Assembly: GCF_900162665.1 (NCBI RefSeq)
Contig: NZ_LT727813.1
Span: 841,317-905,316, forward strand
DNA from: Oceanobacillus sojae
GTDB lineage: Bacteria > Bacillota > Bacilli > Bacillales > Amphibacillaceae
Length of the DNA stretch: 64,000 bases
Direction of reading: 5' to 3'
Under the pieces are notes generated by a model that was not told the origin of the DNA, searched no databases, and saw only the letters and a list, made by a program, of their open reading frames with translations. A program made the position numbers and the translations under genes. Positions 17,482 to 25,497 of the stretch are shown here, piece by piece. The stretch's first letter is position 1. Each line of letters starts with the position of its first letter.

Positions 17482-17622
17482 TATGTGCTGTTTTTCTATA
17501 CGCAAAAAGAGGAGCGCTATTCTATTGCAAACGGGCAGGAGGATCAGATACATCTTGAAAATGTCCTCCAGCTGGCTGCTATGATTTTCAATTTTGAAAC
17601 ATTTAAGCTGATTGAAGTATGA
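17482..17622 (+). pseudogene. Possible C-terminal remnant of an unknown gene
   Basis: An open frame after a TGA at 17479-17481 reads YTQKEERYSIANGQEDQ, then IHLENVLQLAAMIFNFETFK. It looks protein-like and ends in TGA just inside the stem of a good terminator. No ribosome binding site or ATG precedes it; GTG 17485 is the only possible start. It is best read as the tail of a deleted gene whose terminator survives. Family unknown. Confidence 0.3.
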
Positions 17623-17651
17623 TGAGAAATATATTCAATCAGCTCTTTTTT
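17605..17651 (+). terminator. Rho-independent terminator
   Basis: AGCTGATTGAA (17606-17616) pairs with TTCAATCAGCT (17634-17644), followed by CTTTTTT. It would end plus-strand transcripts; its right arm overlaps the 3' end of the minus-strand phosphatase gene. Confidence 0.78.
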
Positions 17652-18204
17652 CGTTTTGTTCCTCTTCCCATAACCGTTCAAGCTGATAATTATCATCTGA
17701 AATCTGTAATGCATAAATATCTGGATTACTAAGTTTTCTCCACGCCTCGAATCCTGCGTTTTTATCATAATAATACAGAAGCAGCGATATAATTCCTCCA
17801 TGTGCAACAATGATGCTGTTATCGGCATCACTTTCACGTATTTCGTTCACTGCCTCAACAATTCTTCCTGTTGCCTCGTTACTGCTTTCGCCGCCTTCAT
17901 ATTTTAAATCTAAATCTTTATAGGTTGCTTCAAGTTTAGTCATCCAGTCAGGCATTGAAGCAGAACTGAGCACTCTTTCCCGCAAACGGTTATCCACTTT
18001 TATTTTCAAATTATTTGCTTCTGCAAGCGGCTCTACCGTTTGTATTGCACGTAAAAATGGGCTGGAAATAATACGATCCACTTTCTTTTCATACAAAAAT
18101 GCAGCCAGCTTTTCCGCCTGCTCTTTCCCCTTTTCTGTCAAGGGAGCATCGGGAGCCTGTCCTTCTGCTTCACAATGCCGGATAATATAAATTGTTTTAT
18201 TCAT
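17635..18204 (-). CDS. Histidine phosphatase family protein
   Basis: Phosphoglycerate mutase-like phosphatase (189 aa). The catalytic motif YIIRHCEAEG has the RH-C-E form of RHG, the second arginine lies in SSPFLRAIQT, and the distal histidine is in IVAHGGIIS. ATG 18204 is chosen; GGAGC lies 12 nt upstream, and the upstream ATG at 18225 contains that site. Substrate unknown: the family includes sugar-phosphate and nucleotide phosphatases. Confidence 0.85.
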   Translation of the reverse strand: MNKTIYIIRHCEAEGQAPDAPLTEKGKEQAEKLAAFLYEKKVDRIISSPFLRAIQTVEPLAEANNLKIKVDNRLRERVLSSASMPDWMTKLEATYKDLDLKYEGGESSNEATGRIVEAVNEIRESDADNSIIVAHGGIISLLLYYYDKNAGFEAWRKLSNPDIYALQISDDNYQLERLWEEEQNEKRAD

Positions 18205-18479
18205 ATTAATCAACAGCTCCTTCATTTAAAAATTTGATCTATACTCTTAGCCTAACATGGTTTTAGGATATATTTCTGATTTTCATTATTTTTTTGAACC
18301 TTTTTCCTCCCTTGTTTGTATAGTCAGTAACAGCGGCTAATTAAAATAAAACCATACTTTACTTATTTGCTACATTGCATGCACAATGAAATGTAATAGA
18401 ACAAATATCATCGCATTGTACTGATTTTAACAAGTTTCAGCATACTATGCTCAAAAAATATACAGATAAGGAGAATCAT

Positions 18480-18857
18480 ATGGGAACAGGATATATTATT
18501 TCTTTGATTGCAGCAGGAATACAAATTATACTGATTTTGGCAGTCAGTATACCATTTAATCGTAAATATATAGTCAAAGAAGATGGGAAAATAAATTACA
18601 AAAAGACAACGGTCTATTTAAGATGGAATATATTTGATACAGTTACAATAGCAGTGGCAGCTTATACCATTCTTTGTACAGTAATCTTATTTTTCTTATT
18701 AGCTTCCGGAGAAAATATTGAAAACTCCTGGGTGCAATTTTTATCCAATCAGGCTCAAGCCTGGGTTATCGTAACTGTTTGCTATTTTATCAGCCGTATT
18801 TCCATGACTTTAAAATCCATCAAGGCGCATCTAGAGGATAAAGAAGATGAAGCGTAA
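18480..18857 (+). CDS. Membrane protein in the ECF sigma factor operon
   Basis: 125-aa protein with three predicted membrane helices: about residues 5-25 (TGYIISLIAAGIQIILILAV), 50-80 and 90-110. A charged cytoplasmic tail ends KAHLEDKEDEA. AAGGAGAATCAT precedes ATG 18480. It overlaps the sigma factor gene by 11 nt, so the two are coupled. No family was recognised. As a membrane protein co-expressed with an ECF sigma factor it could take part in signal sensing, which is inference. Confidence 0.75.
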   Translation: MGTGYIISLIAAGIQIILILAVSIPFNRKYIVKEDGKINYKKTTVYLRWNIFDTVTIAVAAYTILCTVILFFLLASGENIENSWVQFLSNQAQAWVIVTVCYFISRISMTLKSIKAHLEDKEDEA

Positions 18858-19377
18858 CGAAGAATGGATGGAGTTGTATCAGAATGGAGATGAAACAGGT
18901 TTTACTGAATTATATGCCATTCTGCATGAGCCTCTCTACTGCTTTTTATACCGGTACACTCAAGAAGAGCAGCTTAGTGTCGACATCGTCCATGATACCT
19001 TTGAAATCCTGCAGAAGAAAAAACAGACATTCGATCCTGATAAAGGAACTGTCAAAGCTTATTTATTCCAAATAGCTTACCGATTATTAATAAATAAGTT
19101 AAACAGAAGGAAAAAATGGCGCTCCCTGCTTCCCTTTTTGATTCCACAGGCTGACCACTCAATAAGCATGGATGAAAAAATGTGGGTACAGCAGGCAATC
19201 GCTGACTTACCTGATAAACAGCGAGCGATTATTTTACTTGTTTACTATGAGGACCTGCCGCAAAATGAAATTGCATCCATATTAGATATTCCAATAGGCA
19301 CCGTTAAATCAAGACTACACAAGGCAATGAGCACACTAAAAAACGACCTGAAGGAGGATTTTCATGCTGAAGGATGA
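18847..19377 (+). CDS. ECF-type RNA polymerase sigma factor
   Basis: 176-aa sigma-70 family member with only regions 2 and 4. Region 2 covers about residues 18-85 (FTELYAILHEPLYCFLYRYT, DIVHDTFEILQ, YLFQIAYRLLINKLNR). Region 4 covers about 118-168 (ADLPDKQRAIILLVYYEDLP and the HTH NEIASILDIPIGTVKSRLHK). It overlaps the membrane protein gene upstream by 11 nt and the small downstream gene by 14 nt, giving a tight three-gene operon. The regulon is unknown. Confidence 0.92.
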   Translation: MKRNEEWMELYQNGDETGFTELYAILHEPLYCFLYRYTQEEQLSVDIVHDTFEILQKKKQTFDPDKGTVKAYLFQIAYRLLINKLNRRKKWRSLLPFLIPQADHSISMDEKMWVQQAIADLPDKQRAIILLVYYEDLPQNEIASILDIPIGTVKSRLHKAMSTLKNDLKEDFHAEG

Positions 19378-19615
19378 ATTTAAAAAGGAAGATACATTAA
19401 AGAAAGAACTGGATCAATTTCATGTGATTGTTCCTGAGCAAAAGCTGATGCAAAAACAAGTGGCTTGGCAGCGTTTTATACATTACTTAGCATCTCCGGC
19501 AAAGGATCCTTTAGAAAAGACAACTGTCACATTCACAGGATTAAATTTAACAAGAATTGTTCCTTTAGCATTGGGTATCGGGATAAGTATTGTTCAGATA
19601 TGGGTTCACATGTAG
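19364..19615 (+). CDS. Small membrane protein, candidate anti-sigma factor
   Basis: 83-aa protein with a charged N-terminal half (LKDEFKKEDTLKKELDQFHV) and one C-terminal membrane helix (RIVPLALGIGISIVQIWV). GAAGGAGGATTTTC precedes ATG 19364, which lies inside the 3' end of the sigma gene. Position, size and topology fit an anti-sigma factor that holds the sigma factor at the membrane (as YxlC-type proteins do for SigY), but no zinc motif or named domain is visible. Confidence 0.7.
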   Translation: MLKDEFKKEDTLKKELDQFHVIVPEQKLMQKQVAWQRFIHYLASPAKDPLEKTTVTFTGLNLTRIVPLALGIGISIVQIWVHM

Positions 19616-19620
19616 AAAGA

Positions 19621-19668
19621 AATAAGTCCCTCAAATAACAGTTTTCGATGTTATTTGAGGGACTTATT
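19621..19668. terminator. Convergent terminator between the sigma operon and helicase operon
   Basis: Perfect 20-bp stem (19621-19640 with 19649-19668) with an 8-nt loop. It ends the sigma operon on the plus strand, and its right arm holds the stop codon of the minus-strand small gene, so it probably serves both. Confidence 0.85.
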
Positions 19669-19788
19669 ATTAATGATTGGTTCTTCGGTACACTTCTCAG
19701 CCTCTTCTAAATTCTGCATGAATTGCCGGTGCTTGATTTGATGCTGCAGATTTTCTATATCAAACTGTGATTTTAAATATGGATACAT
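19651..19788 (-). CDS. Small hypothetical protein downstream of the SNF2 helicase
   Basis: 45-aa frame starting MYPYLKSQFDIENLQHQIKH and ending EEPIINNKSLK. AAGGAGA (minus strand, 19798-19804) lies about 9 nt before the ATG at 19788. It starts 47 nt after the helicase stop on the same strand and ends within the shared terminator stem. The sequence is helical and charged, with no family recognised. The ribosome binding site and position support a real gene. Confidence 0.5.
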   Translation of the reverse strand: MYPYLKSQFDIENLQHQIKHRQFMQNLEEAEKCTEEPIINNKSLK

Positions 19789-19835
19789 CTTAGCTGTCTC
19801 CTTCTTTTTTTTCCACAAACAGCCCAAAGCTTTTC

Positions 19836-21974
19836 TTAACGCACAGATTCCATAAAACGCTCTTTCTCCAGCTCCAATACCTTCTTCTGAATAGAAGCTT
19901 CTTCCTCTTCCCGCTCCTGTTCATCCAGGATACGGGATGCTGTATCTGATTCTCTGGCAAATAAATGAAAGAGATCTGCTTTTTCTCCCAATACCTCCAG
20001 CATCGCTACATCCATGCTGTCTTCTGTTAATAAGCGGTAAACAACTACATTCCGGGATTGTCCCATTCGATACGCCCGGCTGATCGCCTGCTCCTCCATC
20101 GTCGGCTTCCATTGCGGTTCACATAAAATCACAACATTCGCGGCCTGAATATTTACTCCGACACCACCGGCAGTGATTTGACTGACCAGAACTGAGCCAG
20201 CCTCATCTGCTGTAAATACATCTATAATTTCCTGCCTTTTATGATTAGGAACGTCTCCAGTAATTGCCCGGTGGGTCCCATCCTCTAAATTTTTACTGAT
20301 GGTCTGGATAACATCTTTAAAATAAGAAAACACCAGCACCTTATGTCCATTTTCTTTGGCATTCTCACAAATTTCCAATAGCTTCTCAAGCTTCGGCGAT
20401 TTATCTGGTGTTCCACCCTGCCAGGCGGCACGACGCATTGCCATGACCTGTTCATCCTTCACTGCCTGCTGATAGAACTTTTCCTCTTCCTCCCCGAAAT
20501 GAATCCACTCTGGAATAATTTCTAATTCTGGAAGTTCATTTAAGACATCCTTCCGATTTCTTCTTAAGTACACGGGAGCAATTGCTTTCCGAAATGCCTG
20601 CGGATGATGCAGGTGCATTTCTTCAGTTAAACTGTTCGCGATTTCCGGCTGTAAAACAGAGATTAATTGCTTCATTTCTTCCACACTATTTTCCAGTGGT
20701 GTACCGCTCATAAATAAGACATACTCTGCCAAATCGGCTAAATGATAAACATTTTGCGAGCGCTTGGCACCTGGATTTTTCACATAATGTGCCTCATCAA
20801 CAATGAGCGCATCGAGATAATGTTCTTTTTCAAGCGGCATATGGCCTGCCAATTCAAAGGTTGTAATTAATACTCCGGTATTTTCTTCCCATGCTTTAAA
20901 CTGTTCGTCCCGATTGCTGCCATGGAAGACAAATGTCTGTAAATCAGATCGCTGTTCAATCTCTCTTTTCCAGTTTGCAACCACACTTAATGGACAAATA
21001 ATAATAGCATGTCCTTGATTGTTTTGCGTAAGATGATTAATAATAGCGAGCGCCTGAATCGTCTTTCCCAATCCCATTTCGTCACCCAGCAGCGTCTTTT
21101 TATACAGCAATGCATACTTCGCGCCGAAAATTTGATAATTTCTTAGGGTAATGTTCAGTCCTCTGGTATCAAATGGATAACTGTTCACCGCTTCTACTGC
21201 CTCTGGCGGCAAGCTTTCTGAAATATTTTCCGAGTCAAAGTCCGTTGCTTTCTCGATCTCTGTATAGTAGAAAGCATTTTCTGTTTCAAAATGTTTTTTA
21301 AGTTCTTCTTTGCTCACTTCAAAATCAAGCATATAATCTAATCTTTTCTTGATCTGATTCAGTTCCTTTTGATGCTTGCTTTTATTTAAATTAGCAAAGG
21401 CAGATCGGATTTTCTCCTTCTCCTCTTTCGGCTGGAATAATGCCCCAAAAAAGCTCTTCTGCTTCTTTGCAATTTCAATATCGGGAATCGTTTCTTCATA
21501 ATATTCCTGGAACTTCGCTTGCAATTCCTCCAGAATTTTCAGCAGATGCCACTTCTTATAAATGGATTCCAGTAAATTGAAATCTTCATCAGAGATATCA
21601 TCTGGATTCACACGTGGAATTGCTTGTTCATAAACGGATGATTTTATCTTTGAAACAGCTTGATAAAGATCCTGTGCCGCTTTTTCATCAATACCCTCTA
21701 TCTGCATAAAATCCTCAATTTTTTGATCAGCTATATCTTTCATTGTTTTAAAGCCATTCTTCATCAGATTATCTACAGGAAACCCTTTTTCCAGTGTTAG
21801 AATCGTATCCAGCGGCATTGTTTTTAAATGTTCATTTCCTGAGCTTGTTTTCAGCCTCTGCCATATTCCCTTAATCCGATGATTAAATAGCTCCTCTGAG
21901 CTGATGTTGATGCTATCGTGAATTCGATTCAGTTCAGCTTCTAACCGCTCCACATCCTGTTTCGTTCTTACCAT
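19836..21974 (-). CDS. SNF2/Swi2-type DEAD/DEAH helicase
   Basis: ATP-dependent DNA translocase of 712 aa. A helix-hairpin-helix-like region is seen at about 68-115 (GFKTMKDIADQKIEDFMQIE). Then comes the helicase core: Walker A DEMGLGKTIQ, DEAH box LIVDEAHYVKNP, motif III MSGTPLEN, and C-terminal motifs SQITAGGVGVNIQAA and SRAYRMGQ. ATG 21974 is chosen with GGAGGAGTAATC upstream; the ATGs at 22049 and 22037 have no ribosome binding site. Bacterial SNF2 proteins act in DNA repair or transcription recycling; the exact role is unknown. Confidence 0.9.
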   Translation of the reverse strand: MVRTKQDVERLEAELNRIHDSINISSEELFNHRIKGIWQRLKTSSGNEHLKTMPLDTILTLEKGFPVDNLMKNGFKTMKDIADQKIEDFMQIEGIDEKAAQDLYQAVSKIKSSVYEQAIPRVNPDDISDEDFNLLESIYKKWHLLKILEELQAKFQEYYEETIPDIEIAKKQKSFFGALFQPKEEKEKIRSAFANLNKSKHQKELNQIKKRLDYMLDFEVSKEELKKHFETENAFYYTEIEKATDFDSENISESLPPEAVEAVNSYPFDTRGLNITLRNYQIFGAKYALLYKKTLLGDEMGLGKTIQALAIINHLTQNNQGHAIIICPLSVVANWKREIEQRSDLQTFVFHGSNRDEQFKAWEENTGVLITTFELAGHMPLEKEHYLDALIVDEAHYVKNPGAKRSQNVYHLADLAEYVLFMSGTPLENSVEEMKQLISVLQPEIANSLTEEMHLHHPQAFRKAIAPVYLRRNRKDVLNELPELEIIPEWIHFGEEEEKFYQQAVKDEQVMAMRRAAWQGGTPDKSPKLEKLLEICENAKENGHKVLVFSYFKDVIQTISKNLEDGTHRAITGDVPNHKRQEIIDVFTADEAGSVLVSQITAGGVGVNIQAANVVILCEPQWKPTMEEQAISRAYRMGQSRNVVVYRLLTEDSMDVAMLEVLGEKADLFHLFARESDTASRILDEQEREEEEASIQKKVLELEKERFMESVR

Positions 21975-22320
21975 GATTACTCCTCCTGCTGCTCTATCTG
22001 AAACATATATATTTATCACAGGCAGCTGTTGCGGCATGATGAATACCACCTGCTGCCCGTCTTTATTTTAAGATTACGTTTTATTATTGTAGCATTCTTT
22101 ATCCTTTGATAAAAAGAGAATACGTCCTTGTCACTTCATATTTTTTCTCCATGAAGTATTAAAACTGTTTCACCAGTCTAACTCAAATTAAAAACTGCTC
22201 CTTAATTATTGAAAAAACCGCTTGATATAAGAATATCAAACGGCCAAACGATGTTCATCCTGTCTTATTACGGAGATTTCTATTCAATGAAGTTTCATTT
22301 ATATTCACATAAAGCAAATT

Positions 22321-22506
22321 CTATGTAATATGATAAGAATTTGCCCTATGAACATTTTGAAAAAAATGCTTGTGAGATTTATTTTTGCTGTTTCCCTTGA
22401 GCAGATAATGGTTTCTGTTTAATAACCCCTTATAATACTGGGCAAATCCCGCATGTGATAAGCGCAAATTAGCCATTCTTTTCATTGGCTCATCTGTTTT
22501 ATCCAT
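22321..22506 (-). CDS. Small basic hypothetical protein
   Basis: 61-aa basic protein (MDKTDEPMKRMANLRLSHAG at the start; His/Lys/Asn-rich tail) of unknown function. A strong ribosome binding site, AAGGAGG, lies 8 nt before ATG 22506. It is separated by a terminator from the lipoprotein gene upstream. The adjacent 22050-22320 gap holds only a small hairpin near 22212-22240. Confidence 0.5.
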   Translation of the reverse strand: MDKTDEPMKRMANLRLSHAGFAQYYKGLLNRNHYLLKGNSKNKSHKHFFQNVHRANSYHIT

Positions 22507-22512
22507 CCTATC

Positions 22513-22546
22513 ATCCTCCTTGCTTTAACGTATGTACAAGGAGGAT
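22513..22546. repeat. Inverted repeat formed by two opposed ribosome binding sites
   Basis: ATCCTCCTTG (22513-22522) and CAAGGAGGAT (22537-22546) are perfect inverted copies around a 14-nt loop. The left arm is the ribosome binding site of the 61-aa minus-strand gene. The right arm precedes a plus-strand ATG at 22552 that encodes only 17 residues before a stop inside a terminator. Confidence 0.6.
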
Positions 22547-22579
22547 CAATTATGAAAGCCTGCGTAAATAATATCGCTA

Positions 22580-22625
22580 TCACAAATACAGGCTGGCTCG
22601 AATAACCGCCAGCCTGTATTTGTGA
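22580..22625. terminator. Strong symmetric terminator
   Basis: Perfect 18-bp stem (22580-22597 with 22608-22625) and 10-nt loop, immediately 3' of the CueP-like gene on the minus strand. Confidence 0.8.
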
Positions 22626-22636
22626 AGTGTTCCTGA

Positions 22637-23173
22637 TTAGCTTAATTGCATTGTTGTGATACAAGTAAAATCATCGTCAAACGTGCTGATCTCGGATGTC
22701 ACTTCTTTTCCGTCATGTCTAATTTCAACCGTATATGTTTCATCCCGGGGGAGCCACAGGTCAATAAAGCCATTTTCTTCCGTCTGCATGGTCTCATCTA
22801 TGACAACATCACCTTCTGCAGTTTCAATATATACATCAAAATCTTCCAGAACCATTTCCCCCTGGCAGCCTGTTAAACTATGAATTTCACAAGGGTGTGT
22901 CTGCTGCATAAAAGGGGCAATCGAAACAAAAAATTCATCCTCCGGCAAATCATAAACTGCTTGTTCATTTCCCTCATTATCTGTAACAACCAGCTGTTCG
23001 GAAGTAATGGATGCATTCTCATCAACTATATCTTCCGTACTGTATCGATGAACTAATTCTTTAATATCATCTGTTTCTTTCAGTGCATTTTCCTCCTGTT
23101 TATTATCCTCTCCACTGCAGGCAGTTAATAAAAATAACAGTCCGAACAGGATCAGGCTCATTTTTTTGGTCAT
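22637..23173 (-). CDS. cueP: CueP family metal-binding lipoprotein
   Basis: Lipoprotein (178 aa) with lipobox LLTAC. The mature part matches the CueP family: THPCEIHSLTGCQGEM, NGFIDLWLPRDETYTVEI, and the C-terminal FTCITTMQL. The three conserved cysteines of CueP (two in the PC-x7-C segment, one in the TCITT ending) are all present, in the positions used for copper binding and reduction in Salmonella CueP. ATG 23173 follows TTGGAG. A role in copper handling at the cell surface is inferred from the family. Monocistronic. Confidence 0.78.
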   Translation of the reverse strand: MTKKMSLILFGLLFLLTACSGEDNKQEENALKETDDIKELVHRYSTEDIVDENASITSEQLVVTDNEGNEQAVYDLPEDEFFVSIAPFMQQTHPCEIHSLTGCQGEMVLEDFDVYIETAEGDVVIDETMQTEENGFIDLWLPRDETYTVEIRHDGKEVTSEISTFDDDFTCITTMQLS

Positions 23174-23284
23174 GCAATTCACACTCCAAATAAGATTTCT
23201 TGTCTTGTATTATACGGGAATGCAGTAGCATTTCCTATATAGTCCAGGTAACTGACACAATTTAGTTAACTTTAAGGAGCAATA

Positions 23285-23392
23285 GTGAACAGAGAAGTTC
23301 AAAAAATGGATGAAAGTGATTTGAAAGATGCAGTTTTTCATCATTTCGTCATTTTTATTGTTGACAAAAATATAATTGCACTATTTCGTTAA
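23285..23392 (+). CDS. Possible very small protein
   Basis: A 35-codon frame from GTG 23285, with AAGGAG five bases upstream, encodes a short peptide (VQKMDESDLKDAVFHHFVIF). Flanking GTTAAC repeats (near 23261-23272 and 23387-23393) suggest operator half-sites. It may be a remnant of a regulator gene. Weak call. Confidence 0.2.
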   Translation: MNREVQKMDESDLKDAVFHHFVIFIVDKNIIALFR

Positions 23393-23417
23393 CTCACTAA
23401 CAACTCTTCCTGCTCTA

Positions 23418-24263
23418 TTATTTCATCTTGTTCTCTACAAAATCCATAATTACCTTTTTAAATGTTGCAGGGTTTTCAACATAAGGATGATGACCGCTAG
23501 TTAAGACCTGGACGTCCATTTTATTGAATTTAAAGGACTGATGATGGCTTGGTCCAACAGCATAATCATCTTTGCCGGCAATTACTAATACAGGGTTATC
23601 TATTTTCCCGGACAACAATGTAAAATCCTGAAAATATTCAGCAGAAGAAAATACGAATTTTTGAAAGTTGGAATCACTGTCTAAACCCTCATTATCAATC
23701 ATATCCAGCTCTTTCTTTTTATCTGTATCGACAAATTGCAGCTTAAAATAGAGCCCTTCCTCTATTAATTTTGTTAAAATACCGAAGTATGTATTCATAA
23801 ATTTCGACAGGCTGTCTGCGGCGATACCTGTCCATTCCAGTCCCAGCATTTCAGATCCTGTTCGCATTTGCTGCATAAAGGACTCCGTCATATTTAAGGT
23901 AGCATTAGCTAAAATAATTCCCTTTGTTCTCTCTGGAAACTGTTCTGCATAATTTATCGCAAGTATACCTCCAAAAGAATGTCCCATCACCAGCCATTCA
24001 TCTATTTCCAGATGATTCCTCAGCTCTTCTATATCGCTTATTAATCTATCTAAAGAATACGCTTCTTCCTCACTATGCTCCGATCTTCCGCAGCCCCGCT
24101 GATCAAGATAAACCATTTGCAATTTTTCTCCAAGCGGTTCGTTCATAATGTGTTGAAAAGATTTGCTCCAATAGCCCGGTCCTCCATGCAGATACAGACA
24201 AGGGATTCCAGTACCGCTTACTTCAAAATATATTCTTATCCCGTCACTTGTTTTAAAATACAT
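23418..24263 (-). CDS. Alpha/beta hydrolase (proline iminopeptidase-like)
   Basis: Alpha/beta-hydrolase (281 aa). The oxyanion motif is HGGPG (26-30), the nucleophile Ser96 lies in MGHSFGG, the acid Asp in AGKDDYAV, and the histidine in TSGHHPYVENP. DQRGCGRSEHS is typical of the proline iminopeptidase branch (peptidase S33). ATG 24263 is chosen because AGAAGGAGG lies 6 nt upstream. Cytoplasmic, with no signal peptide. The real substrate could be a peptide, ester or lactone. Confidence 0.87.
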   Translation of the reverse strand: MYFKTSDGIRIYFEVSGTGIPCLYLHGGPGYWSKSFQHIMNEPLGEKLQMVYLDQRGCGRSEHSEEEAYSLDRLISDIEELRNHLEIDEWLVMGHSFGGILAINYAEQFPERTKGIILANATLNMTESFMQQMRTGSEMLGLEWTGIAADSLSKFMNTYFGILTKLIEEGLYFKLQFVDTDKKKELDMIDNEGLDSDSNFQKFVFSSAEYFQDFTLLSGKIDNPVLVIAGKDDYAVGPSHHQSFKFNKMDVQVLTSGHHPYVENPATFKKVIMDFVENKMK

Positions 24264-24382
24264 AAACAGCCTCCTTCTGCACTGAACCACCCAAAACAAA
24301 GTGTATTTGGTGAAGATGCCTATCCAGCATTATTTACCAAATGTGCGGCTCTGTGTCATTCCTTGATAACAAACCATCCTTT

Positions 24383-25471
24383 TTATTCCGGCAACTGTAC
24401 GATTTCATCAATCGCTCTTTCAATATCCTGCCTGGTATTATAAACGTGCGGTGCGATTCGGATGATATTCTCCTTCGCAGTTAATACAATTCCTTTTTCT
24501 TGCAGCTTATGAACGACCTCAGCAGCCCGCGGATGAAAAAATGCTGTTAAACTTGTTCTGTTTTCCACCTCTTCAGCTCCATACAGTCTCAATCCTTTTT
24601 TACGCCCATACTGAACTGTGAACGCTCTCAATTCTTCAAGATATGCAGCAATATGACGGACTCCCACAGAATGAATAAAATCCAAAGACGCCTTAGCAGC
24701 ATAAGCACTGATAAAGGAAGGTGTACCTGTATCAAATTTTCTTGCATCTTTCTTCCCTTTTCCCAGCCAACCAGTCATGCTAGGCTGAAGTGTATCGGCA
24801 ATTTTTTTATCAATATACAGAAAAGCAATGCCGGGAATTCCTAATAAATACTTCCTTGTTCCTGTTGCCAAAAAATCAATTCCCATCTCTTTTACATGAA
24901 TAGGGCAATGTCCTGCAGATTGATAGGCATCAACAAATAATAACGAACCTTTTCGATGAGCAATTTCTGCTATTTCTTTGATATCCAGCTTCAACCCGCT
25001 TTTATAATGAACATGTGGAATAGACGTTAGCAGTGTTTTTTCACTGATATGGTCCTCAAAGGATGCCGGAGAAATCTTCCCATGCTCAGATGGGATCACA
25101 TGAAGCTTCCCCTGAAATTTTGCCTGGGCAGTCCATACATCTGCAACTGTTGGGAAATCAAAATCTGTGAAAATAACTTCATCTCCTGTTAAAGGATCTG
25201 GAAAAGCTGTCGCTATTGCAGAGATTGCATGAGATACCGAAGACACAACTGCTATTTCATCCGGGTCAGCCCCAATAAGTGCAGCAAAGGATTCCCGGGC
25301 TCTTTCCAGCATTCCCATTGCTGCGTCCCAGTTTATTCCATTAGCCCGTAATTCTTCGTGATACGCTGTGATTGCATCGGAAGTACTTGCCGGCAGAAGC
25401 CCTTGAGAACAGCTGGCAAGATAATTCCGATTTGTTAATGTAGGGAATTGCGAGACAATCTTTTCGTTCAT
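24383..25471 (-). CDS. Class V aminotransferase (cysteine desulfurase-like)
   Basis: PLP enzyme of fold-type I, class V (362 aa). The PLP lysine Lys207 is in ATGTRKYLLG, with the ring-stacking and charge-relay region VDAYQSAGH (Asp181) and the phosphate-binding VSSVSHAIS. No conserved catalytic Cys loop of true cysteine desulfurases is evident, so an isopenicillin-epimerase/EgtE-like lyase or aminotransferase role is possible. AAAGGAGAGATAAC precedes ATG 25471. It is probably transcribed with the HAD gene upstream (26-nt gap). Confidence 0.85.
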   Translation of the reverse strand: MNEKIVSQFPTLTNRNYLASCSQGLLPASTSDAITAYHEELRANGINWDAAMGMLERARESFAALIGADPDEIAVVSSVSHAISAIATAFPDPLTGDEVIFTDFDFPTVADVWTAQAKFQGKLHVIPSEHGKISPASFEDHISEKTLLTSIPHVHYKSGLKLDIKEIAEIAHRKGSLLFVDAYQSAGHCPIHVKEMGIDFLATGTRKYLLGIPGIAFLYIDKKIADTLQPSMTGWLGKGKKDARKFDTGTPSFISAYAAKASLDFIHSVGVRHIAAYLEELRAFTVQYGRKKGLRLYGAEEVENRTSLTAFFHPRAAEVVHKLQEKGIVLTAKENIIRIAPHVYNTRQDIERAIDEIVQLPE

Positions 25472-25497
25472 GTTATCTCTCCTTTTAAAATAAAGAG

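Noticed and set aside
21975..22049. 25-codon N-terminal extension of the SNF2 helicase
   Set aside because: It contains the GGAGGAG ribosome binding site of the ATG at 21974 and its own ATGs have none.
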